DNA of 64,000 bases from Acanthochromis polyacanthus (taxonomy: Eukaryota; Chordata; Actinopteri; Pomacentridae): contig NC_067131.1 of NCBI RefSeq assembly GCF_021347895.1, positions 4,926,653 to 4,990,652 of the forward strand, read 5' to 3'. The notes under the pieces were generated by a model that was not told the origin of the DNA, searched no databases, and saw only the letters and a list, made by a program, of their open reading frames with translations. Below are positions 1 to 10,800 of the stretch, piece by piece. The translations under genes and the position numbers were made by a program. Within the stretch, counting starts at the first letter, position 1, and each line of letters starts with the position of its first letter.

Positions 1-51
1 TTTCACATTTTGACGACATACTAAACTATGACGTTTTTGTCAATTTTTGGA

Positions 52-2464
52 CGACATACTAAACTATGACATTTTTGTCACATTTTGGACGACATACTAA
101 ACTATGACGTTTTTGTCACATTTTGGACGACATACTAAACTATGACGTTTTTTTCACATTTGGACGACATACTAAACTATGACGTTTTTGTCAATTTTCG
201 GACGACATACTAAACTATGACATTTTTGTTATATTTTGGACCACATACTAAACTATGACGTTTTTGTCACATTTTGGACGACATCCTAAACTATGACGCT
301 TTTAGTCCATTTTTGGACGACATACTAAACTGACATTTTTGTCATGTTTTGGCCACATACTAAGCTCTGACATTTTTGTCATATTTTGGACGACATACTA
401 AACTATGACATTTTTGTCCATTTTCGGACGACATACTAAACTATGACATTTTTGTCATGTTTTGAACGACATACTAAACTATGACGTTTTCGTCATAGTT
501 TGGACGACATACTAAACTATGACATTTTTGTCCATTTTCAGACGACATACTAAACTATGACGTTTTTTTCACATTTGGACGACATACTAAACTATGACAT
601 TTTTGTCATGTTTTGAACGACATACTAAACTATGACATTTTTGTCCATTTTCAGACGACATACTAAACTATGACGTTTTTGGTCCATTTTTAGACGACAT
701 GCTAAAGTATGACGTTTTTTGTCTATTTTCGGACGACATACTAAACTATGACGTTTTTGTCATATTTTGGACGACATACTAAACTATGACATTTTTGTCA
801 CATTTTGGACGACATACTAAACTATGACGTTTTTGTCACATTTTGGACGACATACTAAACTATGACGTTTTTTTCACATTTGGACGACATACTAAACTAT
901 GACGTTTTTGTCAATTTTCGGACGACATACTAAACTATGACATTTTTGTCACATTTTTTGGACGACATACTAAACTATGACGTTTTTTGTAACATTTTGG
1001 ACGACATACTAAACTGACGTTTTTTTCACATTTTGACGACATACTAAACTATGACGTTTTTGTCAATTTTTGGACGACATACTAAACTATGACATTTTTG
1101 TCATATTTTGGACCACATACTAAACTATGACGTTTTTGTCACATTTTGGACGACATCCTAAACTATGACGCTTTTAGTCCATTTTTGGACGACATACTAA
1201 ACTGACATTTTTGTCATGTTTTGGCCACATACTAAGCTCTGACATTTTTGTCATATTTTGGACGACATACTAAACTATGACATTTTTGTCCATTTTCGGA
1301 CGACATACTAAACTATGACATTTTTGTCATGTTTTGAACGACATACTAAACTATGACGTTTTCGTCATAGTTTGGACGACATACTAAACTATGACATTTT
1401 TGTCCATTTTCAGACGACATACTAAACTATGACGTTTTTCGTCCATTTTTAGATGACATACTAAACTATGACGTTTTTGTCATGTTTTGGACGACATACT
1501 AAACTATGACGTTTTCGTCATAGTTTGGACGACATTCTAAACTATGACATTTTTGTCCATTTTCGGACGACATACTTAACTATGACGTTTTTGTCCATTT
1601 TTGGACGATATACTAAACTATGACGTTTTTGTCACATTTTGGACGACATACTAAACTATGAGATTTTTGTCATATTTTGGACGACATACTAAACTATGAT
1701 GTTTATGGTCCATTTTTGGACGACATACTGAACTATGACATTGTTGTCACATTTTGGATGACATACTAAACTGATGTTTTTGTCACATTTTGGACGACAT
1801 ACTAAATTAGAAAACCACTTTGAGAGTGCAGACCTCCGCCAAGAATCGAACGGAAAACAGGAAACCTATGCAGTAGAAGATCTTGAGCTGGAATCAAACC
1901 TTCGTCTCTGACACAGTTCTGTTTACAAATCACCTTCTTAACCAGTTGATCTATCTGGATGCTTTGCTCCTAGTTGTTGGACGACATACTAAACTATGAC
2001 GTTTCTGGTCCATTTTTGAACGACATACTAAACTATGACATTTTTGTCATATTTTACACGACATACTGAACCATGACGTTTTTGGTCCATTTTTAGACGA
2101 CATACTAAACTATGACGTTTTTGTCATATTTTGGACGACATACTAAACTATGACATTTTTGTCACATTTTGGACGACATACTAAACTATGACGTTTTTGT
2201 CACATTTTGGACGACATACTAAACTATGACGTTTTTTTCACATTTGGACGACATACTAAACTATGACGTTTTTGTCAATTTTCGGACGACATACTAAACT
2301 ATGACATTTTTGTCATATTTTGGACGACATACTAAACTATGACATTTTTGTCACATTTTGGACGACATACTAAACTATGACGTTTTTTTCACATTTGGAC
2401 GACATACTAAACTATGACGTTTTTGTCAATTTTCGGACGACATACTAAACTATGACATTTTTGT
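52..2464 (+). repeat. Large satellite block, copy 1 (3372-bp spacing)
   Basis: About 2.4 kb that recurs 3372 bp further on. Landmarks keep that offset exactly: variant GGCCACATACTAAGC at 351 and 1223 against 3723 and 4595, and the SINE at 1807 against 5179. Identity ends just after 2464, where TTGTTATATT replaces TTGTCATGTT. Confidence 0.8.
1807..1976 (-). mobile_element. tRNA-derived SINE-like unit inside satellite, copy 1
   Basis: About 170 bp that is not satellite. The minus strand begins with a tRNA-like head and ends in a tail containing GGCGGAGGTCTGCACTCTC. The A box is mutated (TAGATCAACTGG) and the B box reads GGTTTGATTCC. Confidence 0.7.
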
Positions 2465-3423
2465 TATATTTTGGACCACATACTAAACTATGACGTTTTT
2501 GTCACATTTTGGACGACATCCTAAACTCTGACGCTTTTAGTCCATTTTTGGACGACATACTAAACTGACATTTTTGTCATGTTTTGGCCACATACTAAGC
2601 TCTGACATTTTTGTCATATTTTGGACGACATACTAAACTATGACATTTTTGTCCATTTTCGGACGACATACTAAACTATGACATTTTTGTCATGTTTTGA
2701 ACGACATACTAAACTATGACGTTTTCGTCATAGTTTGGACGACATACTAAACTATGACATTTTTGTCCATTTTCAGACGACATACTAAACTATGACGTTT
2801 TTTTCACATTTGGACGACATACTAAACTATGACATTTTTGTCATGTTTTGAACGACATACTAAACTATGACATTTTTGTCCATTTTCAGACGACATACTA
2901 AACTATGACGTTTTTGGTCCATTTTTAGACGACATGCTAAAGTATGACGTTTTTTGTCTATTTTCGGACGACATACTAAACTATGACGTTTTTGTCATAT
3001 TTTGGACGACATACTAAACTATGACATTTTTGTCACATTTTGGACGACATACTAAACTATGACGTTTTTGTCACATTTTGGACGACATACTAAACTATGA
3101 CGTTTTTTTCACATTTGGACGACATACTAAACTATGACGTTTTTGTCAATTTTCGGACGACATACTAAACTATGACATTTTTGTCACATTTTTTGGACGA
3201 CATACTAAACTATGACGTTTTTTGTAACATTTTGGACGACATACTAAACTGACGTTTTTTCACATTTTGACGACATACTAAACTATGACGTTTTTGTCAA
3301 TTTTTGGACGACATACTAAACTATGACATTTTTGTCATATTTTGGACCACATACTAAACTATGACGTTTTTGTCACATTTTGGACGACATCCTAAACTAT
3401 GACGCTTTTAGTCCATTTTTGGA

Positions 3424-5836
3424 CGACATACTAAACTATGACATTTTTGTCACATTTTGGACGACATACTAAACTATGACGTTTTTGTCACATTTTGGAC
3501 GACATACTAAACTATGACGTTTTTTTCACATTTGGACGACATACTAAACTATGACGTTTTTGTCAATTTTCGGACGACATACTAAACTATGACATTTTTG
3601 TTATATTTTGGACCACATACTAAACTATGACGTTTTTGTCACATTTTGGACGACATCCTAAACTATGACGCTTTTAGTCCATTTTTGGACGACATACTAA
3701 ACTGACATTTTTGTCATGTTTTGGCCACATACTAAGCTCTGACATTTTTGTCATATTTTGGACGACATACTAAACTATGACATTTTTGTCCATTTTCGGA
3801 CGACATACTAAACTATGACATTTTTGTCATGTTTTGAACGACATACTAAACTATGACGTTTTCGTCATAGTTTGGACGACATACTAAACTATGACATTTT
3901 TGTCCATTTTCAGACGACATACTAAACTATGACGTTTTTTTCACATTTGGACGACATACTAAACTATGACATTTTTGTCATGTTTTGAACGACATACTAA
4001 ACTATGACATTTTTGTCCATTTTCAGACGACATACTAAACTATGACGTTTTTGGTCCATTTTTAGACGACATGCTAAAGTATGACGTTTTTTGTCTATTT
4101 TCGGACGACATACTAAACTATGACGTTTTTGTCATATTTTGGACGACATACTAAACTATGACATTTTTGTCACATTTTGGACGACATACTAAACTATGAC
4201 GTTTTTGTCACATTTTGGACGACATACTAAACTATGACGTTTTTTTCACATTTGGACGACATACTAAACTATGACGTTTTTGTCAATTTTCGGACGACAT
4301 ACTAAACTATGACATTTTTGTCACATTTTTTGGACGACATACTAAACTATGACGTTTTTTGTAACATTTTGGACGACATACTAAACTGACGTTTTTTTCA
4401 CATTTTGACGACATACTAAACTATGACGTTTTTGTCAATTTTTGGACGACATACTAAACTATGACATTTTTGTCATATTTTGGACCACATACTAAACTAT
4501 GACGTTTTTGTCACATTTTGGACGACATCCTAAACTATGACGCTTTTAGTCCATTTTTGGACGACATACTAAACTGACATTTTTGTCATGTTTTGGCCAC
4601 ATACTAAGCTCTGACATTTTTGTCATATTTTGGACGACATACTAAACTATGACATTTTTGTCCATTTTCGGACGACATACTAAACTATGACATTTTTGTC
4701 ATGTTTTGAACGACATACTAAACTATGACGTTTTCGTCATAGTTTGGACGACATACTAAACTATGACATTTTTGTCCATTTTCAGACGACATACTAAACT
4801 ATGACGTTTTTCGTCCATTTTTAGATGACATACTAAACTATGACGTTTTTGTCATGTTTTGGACGACATACTAAACTATGACGTTTTCGTCATAGTTTGG
4901 ACGACATTCTAAACTATGACATTTTTGTCCATTTTCGGACGACATACTTAACTATGACGTTTTTGTCCATTTTTGGACGATATACTAAACTATGACGTTT
5001 TTGTCACATTTTGGACGACATACTAAACTATGAGATTTTTGTCATATTTTGGACGACATACTAAACTATGATGTTTATGGTCCATTTTTGGACGACATAC
5101 TGAACTATGACATTGTTGTCACATTTTGGATGACATACTAAACTGATGTTTTTGTCACATTTTGGACGACATACTAAATTAGAAAACCACTTTGAGAGTG
5201 CAGACCTCCGCCAAGAATCGAACGGAAAACAGGAAACCTATGCAGTAGAAGATCTTGAGCTGGAATCGAACCTTCGTCTCTGACACAGTTCTGTTTACAA
5301 ATCACCTTCTTAACCAGTTGATCTATCTGGATGCTTTGCTCCTAGTTGTTGGACGACATACTAAACTATGACGTTTCTGGTCCATTTTTGAACGACATAC
5401 TAAACTATGACATTTTTGTCATATTTTACACGACATACTGAACCATGACGTTTTTGGTCCATTTTTAGACGACATACTAAACTATGACGTTTTTGTCATA
5501 TTTTGGACGACATACTAAACTATGACATTTTTGTCACATTTTGGACGACATACTAAACTATGACGTTTTTGTCACATTTTGGACGACATACTAAACTATG
5601 ACGTTTTTTTCACATTTGGACGACATACTAAACTATGACGTTTTTGTCAATTTTCGGACGACATACTAAACTATGACATTTTTGTCATATTTTGGACGAC
5701 ATACTAAACTATGACATTTTTGTCACATTTTGGACGACATACTAAACTATGACGTTTTTTTCACATTTGGACGACATACTAAACTATGACGTTTTTGTCA
5801 ATTTTCGGACGACATACTAAACTATGACATTTTTGT
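3424..5836 (+). repeat. Large satellite block, copy 2 (3372-bp spacing)
   Basis: Second copy of the 2.4-kb block. Very few differences are visible: one is A/G in the SINE B box (GGAATCAAACC in copy 1, GGAATCGAACC here). The segment between the copies, about 2454-3435, in turn matches about 219-1200 at an offset of 2235. This gives a nested, recent duplication history. Confidence 0.8.
5179..5348 (-). mobile_element. tRNA-derived SINE-like unit inside satellite, copy 2
   Basis: Copy exactly 3372 bp from copy 1, with the same satellite flanks, so it was duplicated with the array and not newly inserted. The B box GGTTCGATTCC is intact; the A box carries the same change as copy 1. Confidence 0.7.
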
Positions 5837-6009
5837 CATGTTTTGAACGACATACTAAACTATGACATTTTTGTCATATTTTGGACCACATGCTAAACTA
5901 TGACGTTTTTTTCACATTTTGGACAACATACTAAACTATGACATTGTTGTCACATTTTGGATGACATACTAAACTGATGTTTTTGTCACATTTTGGACGA
6001 CATACTAAA

Positions 6010-6179
6010 TTAGAAAACCACTTTGAGAGTGCAGACTTCCGCCAAGAATAGAACGGAAAACAGGAAACCTATGCAGTAGAAGATCATGAGCTGGAATCGA
6101 ACCTGTGTCTCTGACACAGTTCTGTTTACAAATCACCTTCTTAACCAGTTGAGCTATCTGGATGCTTTGCTCCTAATTG
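6010..6179 (-). mobile_element. tRNA-derived SINE-like unit inside satellite, copy 3 (intact A and B boxes)
   Basis: Best-preserved copy. On the minus strand the A box TAGCTCAACTGG is at 6156-6145 and the B box GGTTCGATTCC at 6103-6093, about 53 nt apart as in a tRNA-type RNA polymerase III promoter. Two T4 runs occur later in the unit. Not a functional tRNA gene: no convincing acceptor stem. Confidence 0.75.
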
Positions 6180-6504
6180 TTGGATGACATACTAAACTAT
6201 GACGTTTCTCGTCCATTTTTGAACGACATACTAAACTATGACATTTTTGTCATATTTTACACGACATACTGAACTATGACGTTTTTTGTCATCTTTCGAA
6301 CGACATACTAAACTATGACGTTTTTGGTCCATTTTAGACGACATACTAAACTATGACGTTTTTGGTCTATTTTCGGACGACGTACTAAACTATGACGTTT
6401 TTGTCCATTTTTGGAAGACATACTAAACTACGACATTTTTGTCATATTTTGGACAACATACTAAACTATGACGTTTTTGGTCCATTTTTGGACGACATAC
6501 TCAA

Positions 6505-6674
6505 CTAGAAAACCACTTTGAGAGTGCAGACCTCCGCCAAGTATAGAGAGGAAAACGGGAACCCCATGCAGTAAAGGACCATGAGATGGAATGGAACCTG
6601 CGTCTCTGACACAGTTTTGTTTACAAATCACCTTCTTAACCAGTTGAGCTATCTGGATGATTTGCTCCTAGTTG
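6505..6674 (-). mobile_element. tRNA-derived SINE-like unit inside satellite, copy 4
   Basis: Most diverged copy (for example AACGGGAACCCCATGC in place of AACAGGAAACCTATGC). It has the A box TAGCTCAACTGG, but the B box is damaged (GGTTCCATTCC). The flanks are again satellite units. Confidence 0.7.
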
Positions 6675-7055
6675 TTGCATGACATACTAAACTATGACGT
6701 TTCTGGTCCATTTTTGAAAGACATACTAAACTATGACATTTTTGTCACATTTTGGACGACATACTCAACTATGACGTTTTTGTCATATTTTACACAACAT
6801 ACTAAACTATGACGTTTTTTGTCATCTTTCGGACGACATACTAAACTATGACGTTTTTGGTCCATTTTTAGACGACATACTAAACTATGACGTTTTTGGT
6901 CTATTTTCGGACGACATACTAAACTATGACGTTTTTGTCATATTTTGGACGACATACGAAACTGACATTTTTGTCACATTTTGGACGACATACTAAACTA
7001 TGACGTTTTTGTCATATTTTACACAACATACTAAACTATGACGTTTTTTGTCATC

Positions 7056-7330
7056 CTTAATCCTTAATATACCAGTTGGCTCCGCTGGTTGGGAAGCTAA
7101 TGGGACTTAGCCACAACCCGCCGGCGCTCTCGGAACTACGTCAGCCTATTCGTTGCACTGATTGGTTGTATACCTACCCAATTGCTGCAGAGTGATTTGA
7201 AAGACAACCTTTTAGCCCGCCTCCCTCCCTGTCAAGCGGTCCTAGACCCTTGCGTCTTCAGAACACGGGTCTAGCGCGGCGAGGCTATATGACTGTGGTA
7301 TAATCCACCTGATTATAAAAATATCGTCAG
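7056..7330. other. GC-richer block between satellite and etv4 3' UTR, repeat-like
   Basis: Abrupt change from AT-rich satellite to sequence with CCGCCGGCGCTCTCGGAAC and GCGGTCCTAGACCCTTGCG. It has no open frame of note. The sharp border and composition suggest an unclassified interspersed repeat; I cannot name the family. Confidence 0.3.
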
Positions 7331-7397
7331 AGAAGAACGTTAAAAAAAATACACAAGAAAGACCAGCTCAGACATGAGATGGGTATTATTATGGGTA

Positions 7398-7403
7398 TTT
7401 ATT
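7398..7403 (-). promoter_or_regulatory. etv4: Candidate etv4 polyadenylation signal AATAAA
   Basis: Canonical AATAAA on the minus strand, about 270 bases after the stop codon, giving a short 3' UTR of roughly 7380-7671. No competing canonical hexamer was noted between it and the stop. Transcript ends would be needed to confirm it. Confidence 0.45.
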
Positions 7404-7671
7404 AAGCAATCTCTTCAACCACAGCCATGTTTATGGATCGAGTAGGCCTCAGATGTAAGAGGAATGCAGCTCTTAAAAACAAAACAAAAAAAATCCCTAA
7501 TGAGATTAATTTAAAACAGAAACACCATAGCCTTATATACAAGTGGATAGGGTGGGCATGTGCAAGAGGTGTGTGGGGGTTTCAGGGGCGTGTATGATGA
7601 TTGGTTGGTACAACAGGAGAATTTCTGGAGATGGGGTAAGAGGAGGGCAGGTGGTGGTGGATGGGGTGGCT

Positions 7672-7899
7672 TTAGTACATGTAGCCTTTGGAGTAGGGCT
7701 GAGGGCCCATGTTTTGGGGGGCTTGTTCAGGGGTGTAGGGCACGCCCTCGTCCAGGTGCGACAGCGGCACTGTGTCCTCCTCATTGACGTAGCGCTCAAA
7801 CTCTGCCTTCAGGCTCGGCCGCTGATTGTCAGGGAAAGCCAGGGAGATGAGGGCCTCAGGCTCACACACAAACTTGTAAACATAGCGCTCCCCTGCCAC
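7672..7899 (-). CDS. etv4: etv4 coding exon 12 (end of ETS domain, C-terminus, stop)
   Basis: 228 nt including TAA at 7672-7674; acceptor TGTTTTCAG, phase 0. It encodes 75 residues starting [17 protein letters not shown], the last ETS strands, then [24 protein letters not shown] and a SKGYMY end. [11 protein letters not shown] and PSLKAEF separate ETV4 from ETV1 and ETV5. A 372-nt open frame on the opposite strand is only a shadow. Confidence 0.96.
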   Translation of the reverse strand: MAGERYVYKFVCEPEALISLAFPDNQRPSLKAEFERYVNEEDTVPLSHLDEGVPYTPEQAPQNMGPQPYSKGYMY

Positions 7900-10800
7900 C
7901 TGAAAACAGAATGAATGATGTCAACACAGATCCATTGCTGACAACAACAAGCACCTCCACAAGTCATTAACTATCATCTTTTTGCCTCCACAGATTAAAT
8001 ATGGCTGTGTGGGAAGAAGAAAGAGTTTAACTGGACGTCAAGGATGGACATATCCAAAGACGGCAGATGCATTTAATGGACGTCATTGTTGGGGGATTCC
8101 ACTTGGCTTTTCCACAGTGCGAAAGGGGGTTTAAAAACAAACTTGGCTCATCGACTCTGATTAATTTTTCCAGGGGTGTCACACATGGAGCCTGCCAGAT
8201 GACTTTGTACAGTGTAAAAATTACAGAGAAGACATCAACTGTCAATTTGGAATGATTTCTTGACTTTGACAAACTGTTCTGAGCATTAAGTACAACACTG
8301 CATTGTTCAGCTCCAGACAGCTGTGACTTACGTTTCATTTTAAGAATGTACTTTTTGCAATAAAACAAATGAAACATGGAGTTGTGGTTATTATGCTGTG
8401 ATTTAGACTGTTTGTGGGCCTTGAAATGATATAAGCTTGACATCATCTGTCAAAAATGGACCAAAGACGTCATATTTTAGTAGGTCGTCCAAAAATGGAC
8501 CAAAAATATCAATGCCAGTTGTAGGCCGTGAAAAACACTATAGAGCAGTTTTCTTTGAAAAAAAAAATCATGAATTTTGTCCAAAAAAAACGCTATAACG
8601 TCATGTTGTCCAAAATGTGACAAAAACGTCATATTTTAGTATGTCGTCCAAAAACGGATAAAAACGTCATAGTTTAGAATGTCGTCCAAAAATGGACCAA
8701 AAACGTCATAGTTTAGCATGTCGTCCAAAATGAGACAAAAATGTCATAGTTTAGTATGTCGTCCGAAAATGGACAAAAACGTCATAGTTTAGTATGTCAT
8801 TATAGAAATTCACCCGATTAATTAATGACTTTCAACTAATGAAGTCCCTCAAAATTGGTACAAATAAAATGTTTAAAAGGACTTTTTTAAAAATATCTTC
8901 TTTTTGCCTTTTTCGACTTTATTTTGATAGTAGCAGTGAAGAGTGACAGGAAACGGGGAGAAGAGTAGGGGGAAGACCTTTTAGAGTTACACAACTATGG
9001 AAAATACTCTTCAGCAAGTAAGTTAAGGTGTGTGCAAAATTTAAGGCTGCACATTTAAAATGACAAATTCTCTGAGTTTCCAGCATTAGGAGTGTGTGTT
9101 TTGTACCTTTTGCATTATTCCCTTCTCGTAGTAATAGCGCAGGGAGCGGCTGAGCTTGTCGTAGTTCATGGCTGGACGGTTCTTCTGCATCCCCCACAGC
9201 CTGGCGACCTGACGGAGGAAGGAAACCGAGTCACACCTCTGAAAACAAAGCTCAACGGCTATTAGCACATCTGAAGGATTCCTAAATCAGGTGACTGTAA
9301 CTGCACCGTACGGCCACTAAGGGGCGTCGGAGGTGAGCCGAAGCGCCCTCCGCTCTCTAAACTCGACTGCGTCAACACGTCAAGGCCAGGGCGAGTCCCC
9401 ACATGTGGATTCACTTCCTTTTTATGTAACCCATTACCACTTGAATGCAACCAGAGTCCCACAGTGTTTGCAGAGAAAGAAGAGTCGGTGAAATACGGCT
9501 CCGGCCCAAAAAAACAAAAAACACTGAGCTGATAAAGGAGCTCTGATAGGAAATTAATGTCCCACACAGGCTGAGGAGGACGTCCTCATCAGCCTTTTAT
9601 CAGAGGTACTTCCTGTTAGGTACCAACTAATAGTGAAAATCCTAAAATGGATTATCAATCTCTAACAATGTCTGGACATTTTGAAATGAGGGAATGCTGC
9701 TTTCCTTTGGGGTAGTTTAAGCATTTGGTAGTTTTTTAAATTCATTTTGACCAGGGTCATGTCTCCTTTCTGCACAGATTTGTTCTATCAGACAATAAAC
9801 AATAAAACCCTCATTTTTGAAATAATAATAAAGTGCAGTCCTGCATTTAGCAAGATAAATGCAAAAAGGTAGTAATGCAAATTCTTTAACCCTTGTGTCG
9901 TCCTGCGGGTCAAAATCGCTTTTGAAGTTTGAAAACGTGGGGAAAAAAATATATTTTCACACGGAAATTTCTGGTGTCCACAATTTCAATGTTTTGGGGA
10001 AATTTCTGAACATTTTTTGGTGGAAAAAAAGAAATGTTAAAAATGTTTCTGAAGATCATTCACAAAAAAATAAAAATAAAAAATCAACCAAAATTCAGCG
10101 AAGCTTTACTGATATATATGTAGTCACTTTTAGATATTTTTAGTATTTTTTGGGAAGATTTTTCTCATTTTTTGAAAACATTTACAAGAATTTTTTTTGC
10201 CAAATGTGGGGGATTGTTTTAAGATAAAACTTTTAAGGGAAACTTTTAAGCAATTATTGGAGATTTCCTCCTGAAGGTTTTGCAAATTTTCAGAAATTTG
10301 GGGATTTTTTGGCTGATTTTTTTCAGACAAGGAAACAATATTTTTTGGTGACCGTAAATGAGGACAACAGGAGGGTTAAAGAATGTTTTGAGAGAGTCGT
10401 ATTAATGGGAAGTAAACCACATCGTCCTGCAGCAGTGGTGAGTTTAAGGTGAGCAAACATGTTGGATACGGGGAGAAATTTTAAAAAAACAAACAAAAAA
10501 AAAACGGGGGAAACGGGCTCTGGGATCCATGACTCAGGGAGGCAGCCCTGTTTGATCCCTGAGTGGCTCTCAGCCCCTAATTGCTCTTGTAAAAACTCTT
10601 ACCCCCATCCATTTTTAATGTACAGTAAAAAGATAATGGAAAACACAATACGACCTCGTCCATATTCCTCCCTAAATGGACGCCGCCCAATCAAACTGCA
10701 GACTTAAACATCACGAAAACGTCTCGACTGTAGAAATGCGAGGAGGTGACGGGGTGGGTGGGGAGGACGGGGGTGTTGGGTGTTTCTGCGACGTCCTTCG

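Larger units (their letters stand above)
1..7055. repeat. Satellite array of about 38-bp units
   Basis: About 180 head-to-tail units built around GACATACTAAACTATGAC followed by GTTTTTGTC or ATTTTTGTC and a variable ATTTTGG. Each unit holds an imperfect inverted repeat, TGACR-T4/5-GTCA. Variant units (GGCCACATACTAAGCTCTGAC, CCTAAACTATGACGC, TTTTTTCACATTTGG) recur in the same order at long distances, so the array has higher-order organisation. It runs off the left edge, so its full length is unknown. It lies downstream of the etv4 polyadenylation signal. Confidence 0.95.

Noticed and set aside
6010..6179. A tRNA gene on the minus strand
   Set aside because: A and B boxes are present but I could not form a convincing acceptor stem, and the unit continues into a SINE tail.
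1..7055. Regular short repeats resembling a CRISPR array
   Set aside because: The units are contiguous and near-identical with no unique spacers, and the window is vertebrate DNA.
7543..7914. 123-codon open frame opposite etv4 exon 12
   Set aside because: A shadow of the conserved etv4 coding exon on the other strand.
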